This document shows, in pieces, positions 9,373-19,932 of a stretch of DNA of 64,000 nt (its first letter is position 1; each line of letters opens with the position of its first letter). The DNA lies in the NCBI RefSeq assembly GCF_040833995.1, contig NZ_CP162137.1, positions 1,132,001 to 1,196,000 on the forward strand, read 5' to 3'. Under the pieces are notes generated by a model. The model was not told where the DNA came from, did no database searches, and saw only the letters and a program-made list of their open reading frames with translations. The position numbers and the translations under genes are program-made. Origin of the DNA: Leptospira sp. WS58.C1 (GTDB lineage: Bacteria; Spirochaetota; Leptospiria; Leptospirales; Leptospiraceae).

Positions 9373-10629
9373 ATGGATAGGATCCAAGCTCTTTTAAAAA
9401 ATCCAGTTTTCATCTTATCCAAAAAGAATCCTTTCATGCTTTCTAGATGGAGTATTTTATACGTACTCCTAGGGTTATTTGCAGGAGTATTCTCCGCAGT
9501 GTTCTGGAAAGTTTTGGAATATCTCACCAAACTTTTAGCAGGTTTCCAAGGACATTATGTAATTTTAATTATGACCTTGTCCGGTTTGGGCATAGGCCTT
9601 CTCATTTACTTCTTGGGAGAACCAGGAGAAATTTCATTAGTAATCGATAATATTCGTTTTAGGGGAGGAAGACTCGACCCGAAGAACAATTCTTCTATGA
9701 GTTTATCTTCTTTGCTTAGTATTTCTTCTGGAGGAAGTGTGGGGCCCGAGGCGCCTCTTGTGCAGATCACCGGTTCTTTCGGAAGTTGGTTTGCGGAGAA
9801 GATAGGATTAGAAGGAGAAGAATTGAGATCCATGACGATTGCCGGAATGGCCGCAGGATTCACTTCTTTATTCGGATCTCCTTTGGGCGGAGCGTTATTC
9901 GCTCTGGAAATCCTTCAGCACAGGCATGTGGTAGAATATTACGAAGCGTTGTTGCCGGCATTTCTTTCGAGTTGCAGTGCCTACTTCGTATTCTTATTTA
10001 TGACGGATATGGGGATCGGACCAACATGGGAATTCCCGCAATATATTCCTGGTGGAATAGAGGACTTTCAATACGCAATCGGTTTCGGAATGGCCGGTGC
10101 ACTCGTTGGTTGGATCTTTTATGGAATATTCAAAATTACTAAATTTTCTTTCTCTAAAATAACTCTTCCTATTTTCGTAAAGACCACGATCGGCGGATTA
10201 TTACTCGGTTGTATCGCATATTACGAACCGTTGACTCGCTATTTCGGTCACGATCAACTGAACGAGATCGTAGTCACCAAAGGGAATTGGATCTTTTTCG
10301 GGACCTTAGCTATATTAAAGATACTGGCGATCAATATCACCGTTTCCAGCGGTTGGAGAGGAGGGATTATCATACCTTTATTTTTCGTAGGAGCGGTAGC
10401 AGGTAGGTTCTTCATGGATTTTTTTCCATCCGAGAATGAATCCTTTTTACTCATCTGCCTTATGGCGTCCGTAAACGCTTCCGTGACCAAAACACCGATC
10501 AGCACCACGATATTGCTCACAGGGTTAACCGGGGTTTCCAATTTTACTCCGGTATTATTCGCCTCCTTAAGCGGATATTTCTTATCTCCCAAGGCTCCGT
10601 TTATCGGCTCTCAAGCGGATTCGGTGTAA
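9373..10629 (+). CDS. ClC-family chloride channel/transporter lacking gating glutamate
   Basis: A 418-residue multi-pass membrane protein of the ClC family. The anion-pathway motifs are GGSVGPEAPL at about residues 120-129 (equivalent of GREGP) and SGWRGGIIIPLFF in the second half. The position of the gating glutamate of E. coli ClC-ec1 (E148) is valine here (V123). On the inner side, the two glutamates of ClC-ec1 helix H (202/203) align with E179 and I180 in FALEI, so the proton glutamate E203 also seems absent. By analogy with known family members this suggests passive anion conductance and not Cl-/H+ exchange. It has no cytoplasmic CBS domains. Confidence 0.85.
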   Translation: MDRIQALLKNPVFILSKKNPFMLSRWSILYVLLGLFAGVFSAVFWKVLEYLTKLLAGFQGHYVILIMTLSGLGIGLLIYFLGEPGEISLVIDNIRFRGGRLDPKNNSSMSLSSLLSISSGGSVGPEAPLVQITGSFGSWFAEKIGLEGEELRSMTIAGMAAGFTSLFGSPLGGALFALEILQHRHVVEYYEALLPAFLSSCSAYFVFLFMTDMGIGPTWEFPQYIPGGIEDFQYAIGFGMAGALVGWIFYGIFKITKFSFSKITLPIFVKTTIGGLLLGCIAYYEPLTRYFGHDQLNEIVVTKGNWIFFGTLAILKILAINITVSSGWRGGIIIPLFFVGAVAGRFFMDFFPSENESFLLICLMASVNASVTKTPISTTILLTGLTGVSNFTPVLFASLSGYFLSPKAPFIGSQADSV

Positions 10630-10702
10630 TTTTGGATCGGATTCAAGCGTCCGATTTTGTCCTGGACGATTTCCGGCAAATCGATAAAAGATAGCCAACT
10701 CT

Positions 10703-12739
10703 ATGGGAATTTTCTCTAAAAAGGATCCGTTCTTTCTGATTGCGGCATTCTTATTTTTCGCATATTGTTCACCTTCTCCCAAAAAAGCTCTATTAGAGAA
10801 TGGTGTTATAGATTGGGAAAAATCCTTAAACCAGGGAAAATGTTTTCGAATGACCGGGGATTGGAAGTTTGCCTGGTTGGGTGCCACTCCGGATACAAGT
10901 CTTCCAAAAGAACCGGAAAAATTTTCCATGGCCGTTATTCCTGGGAGTTGGACCAAACATGATTGGCCGGGTTCCGATGAGGGAGAATTTCCTAAGTATG
11001 GAAAAGCATTGTATAGAGTGGACCTGGTTTCTTCCATTCCGGTGGAAAGTTTACATTTGGTTTCTTACGACCAAGGAACGAATTATAGGATCCTATTTAA
11101 CGGAAAACTAATTAACCAAGTGGGAAAAGTGGGAGATCCTTCCGAAGATGGGCTGGAACTTAGGACCAGTTATTCTATTCTTCCTCCTTGGCAAGGTGTC
11201 GCTCATCTAGACTTTGAAATTTCCAATTATCAATATAGAAAAGGTGGACTTTGGAAACCTCCCGTTTTAGGCACTTCCGAATGTGTGGGTCGTTATTATT
11301 TGGATAGAAGGGACTTGGAAGGAATACTCTGCGGAGGCCTTTTCTTTTTAGGCTTATTTCATATCTTCGTATCCGCTTTTTATAAAAAAGATCCTTCCGC
11401 ATTCATTTTAGGACTTCTTTCCACCACGGTAGGACTTAGATTATATTCCACAGGAGTGAGATTATTTCCCGAACATTTTTTAGTGAGACCGGAAATCTAT
11501 CTAAGGACTGAATTTATCACTTGGTTTTTGGGGATGCCTTTGGCCTTCCATTTTTTATTAGCTGTGTTTCCTACTGACTTCGGCAAAAATTTTCTGAAAC
11601 TCAGTTATATTTTTGCAGGTATATTTACGCTTATCACTTTGTTTACGGGACCTGCTATCTATTCTTATCTTATCAACCCTTCCTACTTACTTTTTGTGTT
11701 TAACGGAGCCTGCTCTTTAGTCGTTTTAGCGAAAGCGGTTTCCCAAAAAATGGTGGGGGCTTATATTTATCTCGCAGGTTTTATCTTCCTTCTCTTCTTT
11801 ATGACAAGCGAGATATTATTCCATGCGGAACTTTTGGATTCCTGGGAATTAAGCGGGATTGGAGTAGGAATATTCGTGCTTGCAAATTCACTTTCTTTAT
11901 CCAACAAGATGTTGAGCGGATTCAGGGAAAGGGAGAAGGTCCAAGAGATACTGAACACGAACTTAGAGGAACTCGTCCGAAAAAGGACCAGAGAATTGGA
12001 ATTTGCTAGAGACGAAGCGGAAGCCGCTAATAAAGCAAAGAGCGAATTTTTGATCAACGTAGACCACGAGGTTCGCACTCCTATGAACGGGATCGTCGGG
12101 ATTACTCAGATGTTATTGGATTCCGATCTCAAACCGGAACATAAGGAAATGTTGGAACTACTTAAAAGAAGCGGGGACGCAATGATGGTAATTCTCGGTT
12201 CTATGTTGGACGCATCCAGTTTAGAAAAAGGTACATTATATCTTTTGAATAAACGTTTCAGTCTAAAAGCCTCTATTTATGAAGCCGCAATGAGGGTTGA
12301 GGATAAGATCCGCAGAAAAAATCTGGATTTCAGCGTAACTCTTTCCGACAACCTTCCTGAAACCGTCGATGGAGACGAAGAAAGATTCAAAACAATGCTT
12401 TTGGTCCTTCTCGAGAACGCGGAAAAGTTCACCGTAAAAGGGTTCGTCAAACTTTCCGGAGAAAAAGTCCAAGAAACCAATCTAGAATACAGGCTTCGGT
12501 TTAAGGTCCAAGACTCAGGTATAGGAATTCCGGAAGATAAACTCAGTTCTATTTTTAATCCGTTCCAACAGGTGGATTCCGGTGTGACTAAACCTTTCCA
12601 GGGAGCAGGTCTTGGCCTTGCTCTTTGTAAAGCCCTTGCCCAGAAAATGGACGGTGATATCTCGGTCCAAAGTGTGCCTGGCAAAGGTTCCGAGTTTATC
12701 CTAGAAATCGCCCTCTCTAAACCGGAAATCCAATCTTGA
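10703..12739 (+). CDS. 7TMR-DISM sensor histidine kinase with lipoprotein-like N-terminus
   Basis: The 678-residue protein has an extracytoplasmic jelly-roll domain at about 30-190 ([28 protein letters not shown]), seven predicted membrane helices at about 205-400, a coiled coil, then a kinase core with phosphoacceptor H455 ([11 protein letters not shown]) and an ATPase domain with an N box (LENAEKF), DSGIGIP and GAGLGLAL. This is the 7TMR-DISM architecture, thought to sense small ligands such as carbohydrates. The N-terminus ends a hydrophobic run in FAYC and could be a lipobox, which would anchor the sensor domain at both ends. There is no receiver domain and no response-regulator gene beside it, so the partner is elsewhere. 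Confidence 0.88.
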   Translation: MGIFSKKDPFFLIAAFLFFAYCSPSPKKALLENGVIDWEKSLNQGKCFRMTGDWKFAWLGATPDTSLPKEPEKFSMAVIPGSWTKHDWPGSDEGEFPKYGKALYRVDLVSSIPVESLHLVSYDQGTNYRILFNGKLINQVGKVGDPSEDGLELRTSYSILPPWQGVAHLDFEISNYQYRKGGLWKPPVLGTSECVGRYYLDRRDLEGILCGGLFFLGLFHIFVSAFYKKDPSAFILGLLSTTVGLRLYSTGVRLFPEHFLVRPEIYLRTEFITWFLGMPLAFHFLLAVFPTDFGKNFLKLSYIFAGIFTLITLFTGPAIYSYLINPSYLLFVFNGACSLVVLAKAVSQKMVGAYIYLAGFIFLLFFMTSEILFHAELLDSWELSGIGVGIFVLANSLSLSNKMLSGFREREKVQEILNTNLEELVRKRTRELEFARDEAEAANKAKSEFLINVDHEVRTPMNGIVGITQMLLDSDLKPEHKEMLELLKRSGDAMMVILGSMLDASSLEKGTLYLLNKRFSLKASIYEAAMRVEDKIRRKNLDFSVTLSDNLPETVDGDEERFKTMLLVLLENAEKFTVKGFVKLSGEKVQETNLEYRLRFKVQDSGIGIPEDKLSSIFNPFQQVDSGVTKPFQGAGLGLALCKALAQKMDGDISVQSVPGKGSEFILEIALSKPEIQS

Positions 12740-12776
12740 CATAAGATTTCCACCTTCCAAGCTGGGTCCAAACTAT

Positions 12777-14561
<1,785 letters not shown>

Positions 14562-14564
14562 AAT

Positions 14565-15161
14565 TTGAAAACCGAATCCCAAGAACTTAGAAACTCCACG
14601 GAGAACGTAATCACTTCCTTGGTCCGACAGACATTGGTCGCAAGTGTGATCTTATTATTGATCGTTTTAATACTCGCCAGATTTTTTAATGAAAGGGTCA
14701 CTCAGGTCGCCGGACTCTTTTTGGATTACACAGGTGTATGGGGAGTGGGCCTTTCCATCTTTGTCGCGGATTCAGTGCATGTGTTCTTTCCCCCTGATAC
14801 GTTCTTGATCTTGGCAGTGGCTGCAAACATGCCCGATTTTTGGGTAATCTTCTTCGCATCTTTTGGGTCTTTACTTGCGGGAGGATGTTCTTATTCCCAA
14901 GGAAGATTCCTACTTCCTAAATTGCACATATTTACCAAGTTCATTCGAAATCACGAAGAGAAGTTGGAAGTATATGTAAAACGATTCGGATTCTGGGCGG
15001 TGGTTCTTGCAGCGCTTACGCCGTTACCTTATTCCTGGACTTCCGTGGCTGCAGGAGCGATGAAAATGAGGATCCATCTTTTTTTCGCTGCTGCACTTTT
15101 TCGGATCCCCCGTTTTATTCTTTATTATTACCTAATAAAGGGCGGATGGATCGGGGTCTAA
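14565..15161 (+). CDS. DedA/VTT-like membrane protein
   Basis: The 198-residue protein has about four to five hydrophobic segments and an VTT/DedA (SNARE-associated) pattern: FPPDTFLILAVAANMP, GSLLAGGCSYSQGR and a later FWAVVLAALTPLPYSW with the family's proline-rich turn. DedA proteins act as lipid flippases or transporters in the inner membrane; what this one moves is unknown. Translation begins at a TTG directly after the mutL stop codon, with the mutL end providing the upstream region. Confidence 0.75.
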   Translation: MKTESQELRNSTENVITSLVRQTLVASVILLLIVLILARFFNERVTQVAGLFLDYTGVWGVGLSIFVADSVHVFFPPDTFLILAVAANMPDFWVIFFASFGSLLAGGCSYSQGRFLLPKLHIFTKFIRNHEEKLEVYVKRFGFWAVVLAALTPLPYSWTSVAAGAMKMRIHLFFAAALFRIPRFILYYYLIKGGWIGV

Positions 15162-15170
15162 ACATTCGGA

Positions 15171-15199
15171 TTGACGCATATTAGAAGCAAAGGTACAAA
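15171..15199 (+). promoter_or_regulatory. Sigma-70-type promoter, possibly giving a leaderless mRNA
   Basis: TTGACG (15171-15176) is separated by 17 bases from TACAAA (15194-15199). The expected start site, six to seven bases later, falls at or next to the ATG at 15207. No Shine-Dalgarno sequence precedes that ATG. The spacing is ideal, the -10 box only fair. Confidence 0.45.
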
Positions 15200-15206
15200 A
15201 GTTTAG

Positions 15207-15449
15207 ATGATGGACGATTCTCCCAGACTCATTCCTAAGACCAGAAAAGAATTAATCTTAGAAAATTTGGATTGGTTCGGTTTACCGGTTCGTATTTCCG
15301 AATTGGTGGAGAATGTATTGGACGGGAAGATTAGGGAACAATCCTTAGTATGCTGCCATAGCGCATGTGATGTATGCAATTCCACCATCCGTTCCTGCAT
15401 ACGAAAGGTCCAAAGAGAATTGGAAGAAGAACTTGGGCAGTCTATTTGA
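15207..15449 (+). CDS. Small Cys-rich conserved-looking protein upstream of rarA
   Basis: An 80-residue protein I do not recognise. It is charged and probably helical, with a cysteine cluster at about 50-64 ([16 protein letters not shown]) that could bind a metal or form disulphides. It overlaps the rarA start by 17 bases, which suggests coupling. Reasons to believe it is real are a well-spaced promoter just upstream, the length of the frame, and the tight fit to rarA. It could start at either of two adjacent ATG codons (15207 or 15210). Confidence 0.6.
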   Translation: MMDDSPRLIPKTRKELILENLDWFGLPVRISELVENVLDGKIREQSLVCCHSACDVCNSTIRSCIRKVQRELEEELGQSI

Positions 15450-16695
15450 AAGAGCGCCACTTCCTCATAAGATCAGGCCTAGTTCCTTTGCTCAGGTCAT
15501 TGGACAGGAAAAGGCAAAACTTCAATTACAAAAATATAAAGAACCGATAAGTATTCTACTATACGGACCTCCGGGCACGGGAAAATCGACGATCGCCAGG
15601 ATTTTAGGTAATACGTGGAAACTACCTTTTGTGGAATACAATGCAGTCACCACCGGTGTAGCAGACATCAAAAAGCTGTTGGAAAGATCCGAAAAAGAAG
15701 GAAGTATCTTACTTTTTCTAGATGAGATCCACAGATTCAGTTCTTCCCAACAAGATAGTTTATTAAAAGGAGTGGAGACCGGAGCGATTGTTCTTATCGG
15801 AGCCACCACGGAGAATCCCTCCTTTCGGATCACAAGACCATTATTGTCCAGATGCCAGGTCCTTAAACTGGAACCTTTAGGAGAGAACGATCTATTAGAG
15901 ATACTTTCCAGAGGTATAGAATCCTTAGACCCGAAGCCGAATATTACAAAAGAGGCAAGTTCTCTACTCGTCCGTTATTCCGGGGGAGACGCTAGAAAAC
16001 TTCTCTCCAATTTGGAAGGAATTGTTCTTTCGAAAGATGCCGGAACCCAAATAGAAGCCTCCGATATAGAAACATTTTTGGAAAGTCGGGTAATCGAATA
16101 CGACCAAAGTGGAGAGAGTCATTATGATGTGATCTCCGCGTTCATCAAGTCGGTGAGAGGAAGCGACCCTGATGCTGCTTTATTCTATCTAGCAATGATG
16201 TTAGAAGGCGGAGAAGATCCGCTCTTTATCGCCAGACGGCTCATTATCCTTGCATCCGAAGATATCGGAAATGCTTCCGTTCATGGTTTACCTTTAGCTG
16301 TTGCAGGACTTCATGCAATAGAGACGATCGGAATGCCGGAAGGAAGGATTGTATTAGGGCAGGTCACTACATTCTTAGCCTCTTGTCCAAAGTCCAACGC
16401 CTCTTATTTAGGAATTGGTTCCGCACTTTCCTTTGTGAAAGAACGAGGGCCAAGTTTAAAGATCCCGAATCGACTTAGAAATGCTCCCACTGCCACTCAT
16501 AAAAAAGAAGGAGCAGGACAAGGGTATAAATATCCTCATGATTTCGGCGGATTTGTGCCATTCTCCTATTTTCCCGACGATCTCTCTGACAATCCTCCTC
16601 AATTCTATAAACCGACTAAAAACGGAATGGAAGGAAAGATCAGGGAACATCTTGCCTCTATCTGGAAACAAATTTCTAGCAAAAAGTACGAGTAA
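15433..16695 (+). CDS. rarA: Replication-associated recombination protein A (MgsA/RarA AAA+ ATPase)
   Basis: RarA is a clamp-loader-like AAA+ ATPase acting at stalled replication forks. The protein shows Walker A ([10 protein letters not shown]), Walker B (LFLDEIHRF), sensor 1 ([10 protein letters not shown]), the arginine finger region LLSRCQV, and the C-terminal MgsA part with [26 protein letters not shown] and YKYPHDFGG. The longest frame begins at 15367, but family members start just before the [14 protein letters not shown] segment, and a TTG at 15433 preceded by GGAAGAAG fits; this gives 420 residues and a 17-base overlap with the upstream small gene. Confidence 0.92.
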   Translation: MGSLFERAPLPHKIRPSSFAQVIGQEKAKLQLQKYKEPISILLYGPPGTGKSTIARILGNTWKLPFVEYNAVTTGVADIKKLLERSEKEGSILLFLDEIHRFSSSQQDSLLKGVETGAIVLIGATTENPSFRITRPLLSRCQVLKLEPLGENDLLEILSRGIESLDPKPNITKEASSLLVRYSGGDARKLLSNLEGIVLSKDAGTQIEASDIETFLESRVIEYDQSGESHYDVISAFIKSVRGSDPDAALFYLAMMLEGGEDPLFIARRLIILASEDIGNASVHGLPLAVAGLHAIETIGMPEGRIVLGQVTTFLASCPKSNASYLGIGSALSFVKERGPSLKIPNRLRNAPTATHKKEGAGQGYKYPHDFGGFVPFSYFPDDLSDNPPQFYKPTKNGMEGKIREHLASIWKQISSKKYE

Positions 16696-17197
16696 GCCAC
16701 TCTTATAATTTCTACGAAGAAAAATTTGGGCGGCTCCTTCGCTCCGCTCAGGCCGTGCTGCTACGGGTTCGCGCATAAGCGCTCATCCGGACAAGCCCGG
16801 ACTAAAGCCCTGCGCATCACTGCCGCGGTTTGTCTCGCAAAGCCGCAAAGTGGAGAAGAAATAGCTTGTAGGAGTTCCGACAGGAAATGAAGATCGCCCC
16901 CACCCCTTCGCAGCGACCATAGGAGCGAGAAGCCGACCGCGTATGCGAGTCGGTGATCGATAGATCAAACGAGTGGGCCACTTCGGGTACTCGCACAGTA
17001 GAATCGAAAGCATTTTTTTAAAACCGCCCCCACCCTGCATTGGGATTGGGGGGAGTGGCCCGTGGGAGCGCGCATTCTCGCATATCACAAAATCCTAGCT
17101 CCGTCAACCAAATCCTTCTCTTACAATCCGTGTAGGAGTTCCAACATCGCGGCCCCTCCGTGTCTCTGGATTTTCGTAAAATAACTTAATAAAAATG
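16696..17197. other. GC-rich intergenic stretch containing repeat copy 2
   Basis: About 500 bases with no plausible gene. It is richer in G+C than its surroundings, with many short inverted segments, and its second half is the repeat listed at 16867-17147. The frames open here on the minus strand have no ribosome site or family resemblance. No simple T-tailed terminator for rarA was found. Confidence 0.6.
16867..17147. repeat. MITE-like intergenic repeat, copy 2
   Basis: It opens with TGTAGGAGTTCCGACA (16867-16882), closes with TGTAGGAGTTCCAACAT (17131-17147), and holds two CGCCCCCACCC blocks (about 16892 and 17026). The second block is followed by GGGGGGAG, GTGGGAG, ATATCACAAAAT and TTACAATCCG, in the same order as in the copy at 3084-3236. 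The extra 130 bases between the two blocks make it longer than copy 1. A minimal version of the outer motif, in inverted orientation, is nested in the repeat at 48387. Confidence 0.55.
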
Positions 17198-17244
17198 TTG
17201 CGTAGTTAAATAGCTACATTTATATTTGTAGTTAAGTGGCTACA
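17198..17244 (+). promoter_or_regulatory. Promoter with two ArsR-type operators
   Basis: A good sigma-70 promoter, TTGCGT (17198-17203), 17 bases, TATATT (17221-17226), carries two similar palindromes: GTAG-8-CTAC inside the spacer (17202-17217) and TGTAG-8-CTACA immediately after the -10 box (17227-17244), ending two bases before the ATG. The arms share the GTTAA..G/GCTAC pattern. The layout suggests autorepression by the ArsR-family product of the first gene. Confidence 0.7.
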
Positions 17245-17246
17245 TA

Positions 17247-17570
17247 ATGAATTTAAGAAGGGACGTATTCCAAGCAATCGCAGACCCCACTAGGCGTGCA
17301 ATACTCCTGATGGTGGCCTCTCAGGCGATGACTGCAGGGGCGATCGCATCCAATTTCGATACTGCCAGGCCCACTGTTTCTAAACATTTACAAATTCTCA
17401 CAGAGTGTGAATTGTTAAATCAAGAACAGAACGGTAGGGAAATTTATTATCAATTGAATCTGAATAAGATGAAAGAAATTGCCGACTTTATAGAACCGTT
17501 CCGTAAAATGTGGGACGACCGGTTCGATAAACTGGAATCCGTAATGAAAAAATACAGATCAAGAAAATAG
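17247..17570 (+). CDS. ArsR-family winged-helix repressor
   Basis: A 107-residue regulator with the ArsR/SmtB fold: [16 protein letters not shown], a recognition helix with [19 protein letters not shown], and a wing ([13 protein letters not shown]). No metal-binding cysteine pair is present, so it belongs with the metal-independent members that sit next to SRPBCC genes. It probably represses its own operon through the two palindromes at its promoter. No Shine-Dalgarno is seen because the second operator occupies that place. Confidence 0.9.
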   Translation: MNLRRDVFQAIADPTRRAILLMVASQAMTAGAIASNFDTARPTVSKHLQILTECELLNQEQNGREIYYQLNLNKMKEIADFIEPFRKMWDDRFDKLESVMKKYRSRK

Positions 17571-17573
17571 GAT

Positions 17574-18038
17574 ATGGAAAAAAAAACCAAAATTGACGCA
17601 GAGGACGGCAAACAAGAATTGCTGATCACCAGGGAATTCGACCTTCCCTTGGATCTACTTTTTAAGGCGCATATAGAGCCGGAGATCGTAGAGGAATGGA
17701 TGGGGACCAAAGTGATCAAACTGGAAGGAAAAAAGCATGGAAGCTGGCAATATGAAACTACGGATCCTTATGGCAACAAACACGGATTTAACGGTGTTAT
17801 TCATGAATTTGTCCCTAACCAAAAGATCACCCGCACTTTTGAAATGGAAAATTCTCCTTTTCCGCCTCAACTGGAGTTCTTAGAATTCGAAAAACTCGGT
17901 GAGGAAAAAAGCAAACTTACAATGCACATTGTCTTCAAGTCCGTTGCACTTAGAGACCAGCTGCTTAAGCTACCGTTTGCTCAGGGCATTAATATGGCCC
18001 ATAATAGATTACAAGAAGTAGTAAATAAATTAAAATAG
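17574..18038 (+). CDS. SRPBCC/AHSA1-domain protein
   Basis: A 154-residue START-like protein of the AHSA1 type: the opening ITREFDLPLDLLFKAHIEP, EEWMGTK, an NGVIHEFVPNQKITRTFEM strand pair and the long C-terminal helix (QGINMAHNRLQEVVNKL). Such proteins bind hydrophobic ligands, and ArsR-SRPBCC pairs are very common in bacteria. It starts three bases after the repressor gene with TAGGAT as ribosome site. The ligand is unknown. Confidence 0.85.
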   Translation: MEKKTKIDAEDGKQELLITREFDLPLDLLFKAHIEPEIVEEWMGTKVIKLEGKKHGSWQYETTDPYGNKHGFNGVIHEFVPNQKITRTFEMENSPFPPQLEFLEFEKLGEEKSKLTMHIVFKSVALRDQLLKLPFAQGINMAHNRLQEVVNKLK

Positions 18039-18048
18039 GATATTGGAC

Positions 18049-18420
18049 ATGAGAAACAAGGTTATATATTGGATCGCTACTGCATGGCTTTCCTTAGGAA
18101 TGGTGTCTACCGGGATCGTGCAGATCATCCAAATGAAAGAAGAAGCAGATATGTTTGCACATTTAGGATATCCGGCCTATCTGATGATCATTTTGGGTGT
18201 TTGGAAATTGTTAGGTGTAATCGCTGTAATTGTCCCGAAATATCCTTTAGTCAAGGAATGGGCCTATGCGGGATTTTTCTTTACGATGTCCGGAGCAGTT
18301 TTCTCTCATTTTGCAGCCGGGGACGGGGCAAAAGAATATTTCGGACCCGTATTATTACTTGTGCTTACGATCGTTTCCTGGTATTTCCGGCCGACAGATA
18401 GGAAGATCCCTTCAGTGTGA
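18049..18420 (+). CDS. DoxX-like membrane protein
   Basis: Four hydrophobic helices in about 123 residues, with the DoxX_2-type features GMVSTGIVQIIQM, the HLGYPAYLMIILGVWKLLG segment and AYAGFFFTMSGAVFSHFAAGD. The in-frame TTG at 18043 is too near the AGGA at 18037, so the ATG at 18049, eight bases from it, is preferred. It belongs to the ArsR operon. Function of this subfamily is not established; related DoxX proteins take part in redox or thiol metabolism at the membrane. Confidence 0.8.
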   Translation: MRNKVIYWIATAWLSLGMVSTGIVQIIQMKEEADMFAHLGYPAYLMIILGVWKLLGVIAVIVPKYPLVKEWAYAGFFFTMSGAVFSHFAAGDGAKEYFGPVLLLVLTIVSWYFRPTDRKIPSV

Positions 18421-19010
18421 GTGAGACTAATATGAATCCAAAGGTTGATTTCTTTTTTAATAAAGCCAAACAATGGAAGGAAGAATATGAGGCCCTGCGC
18501 AAGATCGCTCTTGCCCTAGGACTCACCGAAGAATTAAAGTGGGGTCAACCTTGTTATACATATCAAAACAATAATATAGTTTTGATACATGGATTCAAAG
18601 AATATTGTGCGTTTTTGTTTTTCAAAGGCGCGTTATTAAAGGATCCAAATGGAATTTTAGTACAACAAACTAAAAATGTGCAGTCCGCTCGCCAGATCCG
18701 ATTCACTAACGTTAAGGAAATCGACAAACTTAAGACCGCTTTAAAGGCTTATATCAAAAATGCGATCGAAGTGGAAAAATCCGGCCAAAAAGTGAATTTC
18801 AAAAAAACAAAAGAGTTCGATATGCCGGAAGAATTTTTAAGTAAATTGGAAGAATCTCCCGACTTAAGATCGGCTTTTGAGTCGTTGACGCCAGGTAGGC
18901 AAAGAGGATACCTTCTTTATTTTTCTTCTGCCAAACAATCTAAAACTAGAGAGGCGAGGATTGAAAAGTATATACCTCATATTTTAAAAGGTAAGGGATT
19001 AGATGATTAA
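18417..19010 (+). CDS. YdeI/OmdA-type DUF1801 protein
   Basis: A 197-residue soluble protein. The N-terminal half matches the DUF1801 fold (LTEELKWGQPCYTYQNNNIVLIHGFKEYCAFLFFKGAL), and the C-terminal half has the YdeI-like EESPDLRSAFESLTPGRQRGYLLYFSSAKQSKTREARIEK, where the ESLTPGR...R pattern is typical. A GTG at 18417 overlaps the preceding stop as GTGA; an ATG at 18432 is an alternative. The role is unknown; relatives in other bacteria are linked to stress or peptide resistance. Confidence 0.8.
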   Translation: MSETNMNPKVDFFFNKAKQWKEEYEALRKIALALGLTEELKWGQPCYTYQNNNIVLIHGFKEYCAFLFFKGALLKDPNGILVQQTKNVQSARQIRFTNVKEIDKLKTALKAYIKNAIEVEKSGQKVNFKKTKEFDMPEEFLSKLEESPDLRSAFESLTPGRQRGYLLYFSSAKQSKTREARIEKYIPHILKGKGLDD

Positions 19011-19527
19011 AAAGAAGGTTTCAGCAAAGAAGAAGGCGCCAACTAAAACTTCGATGAATAAATCACCTAAGTTTAAAAAGGCAGGCGCAAAGAAATCCAC
19101 TGGGATGCGGAATTCAGGAAAGAAGGAGCCTATCTTACTTTCCGGAGGAAATCCTCAGATCGCAAAAGGTTATGGAGACGGCCCGGTCCAAGAGTATATC
19201 GCGGCTATGCCCGGTTGGAAAAAAGAGATTGGGCGTAAACTCGACGAACTGATAGTCAGAACAGTCCCTCATGTTAGTAAAGCGGTAAAATGGAACTCTC
19301 CACTTTACGGGATCGAAGGCCACGGATGGTTTCTCGGAGTGCATGTATTTGCCAAATACGTTAAGATAGCATTCTTCAAAGGAGCTTCATTAAAACCGAT
19401 GCCTCCGGGTTCCTCCAAGGTTCCGGGAACGCGTTATTTGGATATTCGAGAAGAAGACGGAATCGACGAGGCCCAACTTTCTTCTTGGATCAAACAAGCC
19501 AGCGAACTACCCGGCGAAAAATTATAG
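19003..19527 (+). CDS. DUF1801 protein with basic N-terminal tail
   Basis: 174 residues. The first 40 are lysine-rich (KKKVSAKKKAPTK...), the rest is a DUF1801 domain: EYIAAMPGWKKEIGRKLDELI, KAVKWNSPLYGIEGHGWFLGV, FAKYVKIAFFKGASLKPMPPG. It overlaps the previous gene by eight bases and closes the ArsR operon. The basic tail could bind nucleic acid, which is inference. It is a distant relative of the gene before it, so the operon contains two DUF1801 folds. Confidence 0.8.
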   Translation: MIKKKVSAKKKAPTKTSMNKSPKFKKAGAKKSTGMRNSGKKEPILLSGGNPQIAKGYGDGPVQEYIAAMPGWKKEIGRKLDELIVRTVPHVSKAVKWNSPLYGIEGHGWFLGVHVFAKYVKIAFFKGASLKPMPPGSSKVPGTRYLDIREEDGIDEAQLSSWIKQASELPGEKL

Positions 19528-19735
19528 GCAAGCAATTGGGCAAAGGTCCATTCATTCGCTTTAAAAGAAATATCTTTCTGTAATATTTTAGTCATTCACT
19601 TGTTCTAGAAAAGGAGTAAGCTAGCCAAGAACTGGAAATTTTTGACATAATACGGTAAGGGATTCGCTGTTTCGGGACGAAACTAATTAAGGGAATCGCA
19701 GGTCTTACCACCAAGACGAAAAAAGGAGGTTTCGA

Positions 19736-19906
19736 ATGTTTCAATCCGAAAGAGAAAAAAACGAAAAAAGCCAATTCCAAGCCAAAGGGCCGATCCAAGT
19801 CAGAAAGGAGTTTGCTCGCTCGGAAACAGCGAACTTCGGCACTAAAAAGGCAGAAAGTAGAGAAGAAAAAGTTGTCCGACTGAGGCCAGACCTATACGAT
19901 AAATAA
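19736..19906 (+). CDS. 56-residue charged small protein
   Basis: An unrecognised small protein starting MFQSEREKNEK and ending RPDLYDK. It has an excellent ribosome site, AAAAGGAGGT, with AGGAGG at 19724-19729 and the ATG six bases after it, and codon choice like its neighbours. It is rich in Lys, Arg, Glu and Gln, without a membrane segment or cysteines, and is probably disordered or helical. It lies alone in a 405-base gap between the ArsR operon and the convergent hisC gene. The strong start signal is the main evidence that it is expressed. Confidence 0.6.
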   Translation: MFQSEREKNEKSQFQAKGPIQVRKEFARSETANFGTKKAESREEKVVRLRPDLYDK

Positions 19907-19932
19907 ATCCCCAGGCTTCAGAAGCGAAGCGA

